Part shown: in pieces, positions 60,440-64,000 of the stretch
Numbering within the stretch: the stretch's first letter is position 1
How the letters are laid out: each line of letters begins with the position of its first letter
NCBI RefSeq assembly: GCF_005280255.1
Contig: NZ_CP040018.1
Span: forward strand, 1,674,001-1,738,000
Direction: 5' to 3'
Source of the DNA: Arthrobacter sp. 24S4-2
GTDB lineage: Bacteria; Actinomycetota; Actinomycetes; Actinomycetales; Micrococcaceae
Length of the DNA: 64,000 bases
Notes under the pieces: generated by a model
What the model was told of the DNA's origin: nothing
Databases searched by the model: none
The model's input: only the letters and a program-made list of their open reading frames with translations
Program-made: the position numbers and the translations under genes

Positions 60440-61119
60440 TCAAAGTCCTCATTGTCGACGACGACTTCATGGTGGCCAAAGTGCATGCGGGGTTCATCCA
60501 GCGGACGCCGGGGTTCGCCGTCGTCGGGGTTGCCCATACCGGGGCGCAGGCCATGGCCGAAACCGCCCGCCTGCAACCTGACCTGGTGCTCCTGGACATC
60601 CACCTGCCGGACATCAACGGCCTGGACCTCATGACCAGGTTGCGGGAAACGGCGCCGGAGCTGGACGTATTGGTGATCAGTGCGGCCCGCGAAGTGGAGA
60701 CCGTCCGGCGGGCTCTTCGCGGCGGCATTGTCCATTACCTGATCAAGCCGTTTTCACAGTCGGACCTGCAGGAACGGCTGGAGCATTACCGCAGCGCGTA
60801 CCAGGGCCTGGACCTCTCGAAGGATGTTGCCGAGCAGTCGGACGTCAACCGGGTGTTCGGGCTGGAACGCGCCGAGCGCGAGCGCAGCGAACCCCACCTC
60901 CCCAAGGGCTGCAGCGCGGAAACCCTCCGGCTGGTGGTCGACGTGCTCCAAACCGCCGACACTGACCTGGCGGCCGCAGAAGTCGCCGACCTGCTGGGCA
61001 TGTCCAGGGTCAGCGCGCGCCGGTACCTCGAATACCTCCACGACGAGTCGAGGGTGGATGTCAGGCTCAAGTACGGTGCCGGCCGGCCCGAACGCCGTTA
61101 CGCGCTGAAGCCCGCGTAG
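60436..61119 (+). CDS. CitB/DctR-family response regulator
   Basis: A 227-residue protein. The receiver (Asp8, Asp9, phospho-Asp in LLDIHLPDI near 54, Lys in YLIKPFSQSDL near 104) is followed by a linker and a C-terminal HTH (about 165-215; VADLLGMSRVSARRYLEYLH), as in CitB/DcuR regulators. It probably activates tctCBA. ATG 60436 overlaps the kinase stop (ATGA). Confidence 0.92.
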   Translation: MIKVLIVDDDFMVAKVHAGFIQRTPGFAVVGVAHTGAQAMAETARLQPDLVLLDIHLPDINGLDLMTRLRETAPELDVLVISAAREVETVRRALRGGIVHYLIKPFSQSDLQERLEHYRSAYQGLDLSKDVAEQSDVNRVFGLERAERERSEPHLPKGCSAETLRLVVDVLQTADTDLAAAEVADLLGMSRVSARRYLEYLHDESRVDVRLKYGAGRPERRYALKPA

Positions 61120-61141
61120 CATCGGCGACCGGAAGTGCCCG

Positions 61142-62668
61142 TCAGCGACCCGGCGGGAGCGAGAGCGGCGGGATGGCCTCATACAAGCGGGTCCGGATCC
61201 AGCGCTGGCCGGACTCCCGGAACTCCGCCCGGCTCGCGAAGCGGTACAGGTAGCTGTGGACGCGCACCCACCGGGGACGGGCGCCGTCGAACGGGTCCAA
61301 GCGAAGTAGCCGGAGCACAGCCGCGTCCCCTTCCAGGAGCTTGGCCAGGAACGCGTAAAACCATTCCTCGTGCACGGTGCGCAGGGGCAGGAACCACATG
61401 AGCCAGTCAAGGCGCAGGTGGTACGGAGCCCACTGCCGCGGGAGCCGGCGGACATCCCCCGGCTTCCCGCGGAAACCGTACTCCCGCCAGTCGGACCCGT
61501 CGTCGGGCTCGGCGTCTAGGGTCCCTTCCACCACGATCTCAATCCGCAGCTTGGTCACCGTGCCGAATGCCCCGTATGTGTTCACCAGCTGCCAGCGGTT
61601 GAAGCTGGCATTCATGAGCTGCCGGTGCTGGATGAGGTTCCGGGCCGGCCAGTAGCTCAGCACCAGGAGGAGCAACGTCACGGCCAGGACGATGGCGAGC
61701 CACCACACCGGGGCCCGCCAGCCTTCGGCGCCGGAACCGGTCCCGTGCCAGTCCAGCGGGATGACGGGCAGCACGGCATGAGCCACCGGATCGCTGACGG
61801 CCGCGAAAGCCAGGATGATGGCCATCCAGTTCAACCAGGCAAAATTCCCGGTTGCCACGAGCCACAGCTGGGTGAAGATGACGACGCCCGCCGCGACACT
61901 GGCCAATGGCTGCGGGGCGAACAGGAAGAACGGGACCACCAGTTGCGCGAAGTGGTTGCCCAGGACCTCCATCCGGTGCAGCGGCTTGGGAAGAAGGTGC
62001 GCCTGGCGGCTCAGCGGGCCAGGCATCGGCTGGGTCTCATGGTGGTAGTACAGCGCAGTCAGGTCCCGCCACTCGCTGCCTCCGCGGATCTTGATCATCC
62101 CGGCCCCGAACTCCAGCCGGAACAGCAGCCATGCCAGCAGGATGAGGATCGCCCGGGGCGGGGGAACCTGGTCCGAGCCAAGGAACGCCACAGTGAAGCC
62201 CGCCTCCAGCAGCAGCATCTCCCAGCCGAAGCCGTAGAACGTCTGGCCAACGTTGACGATCGACATGTACAGCAGCCACAGGGCAAGGAAGGCGATCATC
62301 GGAAGCCACGCCGGACCCAGCTGGGGAAGTCCCGCCACGAGCATGGCCGCGATGGCCATGCCGCACCAGCAGACCCACTGCAGCAAGCGGTCCGAGTAGC
62401 GCCACAGGAACAGGCTGGGCCGGCGCCGGCGCCTGAAGCTGTCCAGGTAGTCGGGGACGGGAAGCAGGCCGCGCTCGCCGAGGAGGGCAGGAAACTGGTT
62501 GCGGCAGGAGAGGAAGGCCACGAAGAAGATCGTCGCAACGCCGCGCTGCAGCACCTGCCGGGCGAACTCGTACTCCGGCGCGTCGAACCAGGCGGCCCAC
62601 TCCACGTTGTTCACGTTACGCCTGCCGCGCACGGCGTCAATGGACTGCGGGCCGGACTTTTCCGCCAC
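61142..62668 (-). CDS. Lipase maturation factor family protein
   Basis: A 508-residue membrane protein from GTG 62668 with about ten helices. Residues 170-230 include LLFRLEFGAGMIKIRGGSEW and LTALYYHHETQPMPGPLS, the signature of the LMF1 family (PF06762); MWFLPLRTVHEEWFYAFLAK near 430 is also typical. Eukaryotic LMF1 helps fold lipases in the ER; the bacterial role is unknown. It is divergent from the TauE-like permease, and a 21-bp repeat lies between. Confidence 0.9.
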   Translation of the reverse strand: MAEKSGPQSIDAVRGRRNVNNVEWAAWFDAPEYEFARQVLQRGVATIFFVAFLSCRNQFPALLGERGLLPVPDYLDSFRRRRRPSLFLWRYSDRLLQWVCWCGMAIAAMLVAGLPQLGPAWLPMIAFLALWLLYMSIVNVGQTFYGFGWEMLLLEAGFTVAFLGSDQVPPPRAILILLAWLLFRLEFGAGMIKIRGGSEWRDLTALYYHHETQPMPGPLSRQAHLLPKPLHRMEVLGNHFAQLVVPFFLFAPQPLASVAAGVVIFTQLWLVATGNFAWLNWMAIILAFAAVSDPVAHAVLPVIPLDWHGTGSGAEGWRAPVWWLAIVLAVTLLLLVLSYWPARNLIQHRQLMNASFNRWQLVNTYGAFGTVTKLRIEIVVEGTLDAEPDDGSDWREYGFRGKPGDVRRLPRQWAPYHLRLDWLMWFLPLRTVHEEWFYAFLAKLLEGDAAVLRLLRLDPFDGARPRWVRVHSYLYRFASRAEFRESGQRWIRTRLYEAIPPLSLPPGR

Positions 62669-62740
62669 GGCGCCGAACCCTCCCGCTGCGGCGCCGGTCC
62701 CTTCCGCTGCGGCGCTGAACCCTCCCGCTGCGGCGCTAGG
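62668..62740. repeat. 21-bp tandem repeat in the divergent promoter, 3.5 copies
   Basis: Units CGGCGCYGRWCCCTYCCGCTG at 62668, 62689, 62710 and a partial at 62731. It spans the space between the lipase maturation factor start and the permease start (62749). Confidence 0.85.
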
Positions 62741-62748
62741 ATCGAACC

Positions 62749-63491
62749 ATGTTTGCTCTGGTGCTCATCGCCGTAGTGGCCGGGGCACTGGCCCAACGCA
62801 TCGCCGGTCTCGGCTTCGGCCTGCTGGTGTCCCCGGTCCTGGTGGTGCTGCTGGGCCCCTTCGACGGCGTGATGATCATCAACCTCTGCGGGGCGGCGTC
62901 GTCGCTGCTGATCCTGTCGAGGGTGTGGCGGCACGTCAACTGGCGGCGCTACGCCGGGCTGGCCGCGTCCGCAGTGGTGGGAGTGGCCCCGGGCGCCTGG
63001 CTGGCCAGCAATGTCCCCGCTGCGCCCCTGGAAATCTGCATCGGAGTTTTGCTCATCATCGCCCTGCTCGCTTCCCAGCGGCTGACGCGGAGTTCGTGGC
63101 GCGCCACGGGCCCGGTCCCCATGGTGTCGCTGGGGTTTTCCAGCGGCCTCATGAACGCTGCGGCAGGCGTGGGCGGCCCGGCGATCACCGCTTATGCGAT
63201 CGCCACGCGCTGGGACCAGAAGAGCTTCGGTGCCACTTTGCAGCCGTACTTCGTCACCACCGGGCTGACCTCGCTGACCACCAAGTACTTCTTTTCCGGT
63301 GGCCACGTACCGGCGCTGGAAGGGTTGCAATGGCTGGGAGTTCTGGCGGCCATGGTGCTCGGAATCATCGCGGGCGACCTGCTCTCGGGCGGGTGCGGCC
63401 CGGGGCGGTCCGCCGGATCGTCGTGGTGATCGCCTACACGGGCGCCGTGTCAACGATCACCAAGGGCATGGTGGAGCTCGCCTTCGGCTAG
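62749..63491 (+). CDS. TauE/SafE-family sulfite/organosulfonate permease, frameshifted in this sequence
   Basis: Starts at ATG 62749 (MFALVLIAVVAGALAQRIAG). About eight helices and the typical GLGFGLLVSP and FSSGLMNAAAGVGGPAITAY (about 126-145) are visible. A GGGG run (63402-63405) lacks one G; adding it gives PGAVRRIVVVIAYTGAVSTI and 247 residues. TauE/SafE proteins move sulfite, sulfoacetate or related anions; the substrate is unknown here. The indel is of the same kind as in six other genes. Confidence 0.88.
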
Positions 63492-63534
63492 GTTGCCCGG
63501 GCCCGCGGGCGCCCCTTGGCGGGTCAGCATGCGG

Positions 63535-63540
63535 GATACT
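63535..63540 (+). promoter_or_regulatory. -10 element of leaderless dxr promoter
   Basis: GATACT ends 6 bases before the ATG at 63547, matching the leaderless pattern seen at dnaG. Confidence 0.5.
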
Positions 63541-63546
63541 TAACGG

Positions 63547-64000
63547 ATGCAGCCACGCAGAATCGTTCTTCTCGGATCCACCGGTTCCATCGGCACCCAG
63601 GCGATTGACGTCGTCGACGGCGCCCCACACCTGTTCGAGGTGGTGGCGCTGAGCGCCGGCGGCGGCAACCTGGAGCTCCTTGCCCGGCAGGCTGTGCACA
63701 CCAGGGCCGCGGCGGTGGGCATTGCCGGCGGCGACGCGGCTGCTCTTAATGCATTGATCGACGACGCCGCCCGCGCGGCCGGCGTCACCGGCTACCGCCC
63801 CGAGATCATCACCGGACCGGACGCGTCCACCAGGATCGCGGCGATCGAGGCCGACGTTGTGCTCAACGGCATCACCGGCTCCATCGGGCTGGCACCCACG
63901 CTGGCGGCCTTGAAGTCAGGGGCCACGCTGGCACTCGCCAACAAGGAATCGCTGATTGTCGGCGGCGCACTCGTGAAGGCTGCAGCCCGGGAGGGCCAGA
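63547..64000 (+). CDS. dxr: 1-deoxy-D-xylulose-5-phosphate reductoisomerase, 5' part
   Basis: The first 151 codons of an enzyme of about 390 residues that makes 2-C-methyl-D-erythritol 4-phosphate in the MEP isoprenoid pathway. The NADPH loop reads IVLLGSTGSIGTQAIDVVD (6-24). VVLNGITGSIGLAPTLAAL and ALANKESLIVGGALV (about 131-145) are specific to DXR. It runs off the window. No indel is seen in the visible part. Confidence 0.95.
   Translation, partial: MQPRRIVLLGSTGSIGTQAIDVVDGAPHLFEVVALSAGGGNLELLARQAVHTRAAAVGIAGGDAAALNALIDDAARAAGVTGYRPEIITGPDASTRIAAIEADVVLNGITGSIGLAPTLAALKSGATLALANKESLIVGGALVKAAAREGQ

Noticed and set aside
1..64000. CRISPR arrays, insertion sequences, restriction-modification or toxin-antitoxin systems
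   Set aside because: No regularly spaced repeats with unique spacers, no transposase and no paired small toxin/antitoxin frames are seen on reading both strands.

Overview
The window is about two thirds G+C or more, has strongly G/C-biased third codon positions, and often uses GTG or TTG starts and leaderless TAnnnT promoters. Gene content and order (M23 peptidase-rpsB-tsf-pyrH-frr-cdsA; dusB-dgt-dnaG; dxr at the right edge) point to an actinobacterial chromosome, most likely Arthrobacter/Pseudarthrobacter (Micrococcaceae). This is inferred from gene order and protein character; no database search was run. There is no prophage, insertion sequence, CRISPR array or rRNA operon. Most of the window is conserved chromosome plus catabolic gene clusters.

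Layout. 1-8.5 kb: a winged-helix (AlkZ-like) protein, SGNH hydrolase, carboxylesterase, S4 RNA-binding protein, YdcZ-type permease, glyS, a GNAT acetyltransferase, and a membrane-linked trio (PlsC-like acyltransferase, DUF1295, alpha/beta hydrolase). 8.8-16 kb: two ABC exporters. One is in a TetR operon with a perfect palindromic operator; the other is in an operon with a NarL-type two-component system; a YibE/F protein lies between them. 16-21 kb: dusB, dgt, dnaG and a tandem duplicated tRNA-Asn. 21-27 kb: a hypothetical protein, a 59-aa membrane protein, an MFS exporter, then a holin-like protein, CDP-alcohol phosphatidyltransferase, DMT protein and GT4 glycosyltransferase, then a CAU-anticodon tRNA. 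27-34.5 kb: an acyl-CoA dehydrogenase, M23 peptidase, the translation block rpsB-tsf-pyrH-frr, cdsA and a DivIVA-repeat protein. 34.5-40.6 kb: two sodium:solute symporters around a LytS/LytTR system. 41.5-55 kb: a branched-chain amino acid, mainly leucine, catabolic island: Lrp, bkdABC, TetR, acyl-CoA carboxylase beta and alpha, acyl-CoA dehydrogenase, scoAB, MaoC and CitE-like lyase. 55-61 kb: a universal stress protein, the tripartite tricarboxylate transporter tctCBA and a divergent CitA/DcuS-type two-component system. 61-64 kb: a lipase-maturation-factor homologue, a TauE/SafE permease and the start of dxr.

How the parts work together. BkdABC would turn branched-chain keto acids into acyl-CoAs. 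The dehydrogenase, biotin-dependent carboxylase, MaoC hydratase and CitE-like lyase would carry isovaleryl-CoA to acetyl-CoA and acetoacetate, and ScoAB would activate acetoacetate. Three uptake or catabolic promoters (bkd, the acetate-type symporter, tct) carry CRP/GlxR-like TGTGA-N6-TCACA sites, one of them perfect. A GTTA-N8-TAAC motif is shared by the TetR/carboxylase divergent promoter and the distant acyl-CoA dehydrogenase promoter at 27.3 kb, which suggests a small regulon.

Caution. Seven genes (glyS, the GNAT gene, bkdB, the carboxylase beta and alpha subunits, scoB, the TauE permease) carry a one-base deletion in a G or C run. All are probably sequencing errors rather than real pseudogenes, since glyS is expected to be essential. 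I saw no clearly new defence or secretion system. The most useful leads are the regulatory motifs, small ORFs and repeats listed in the findings.
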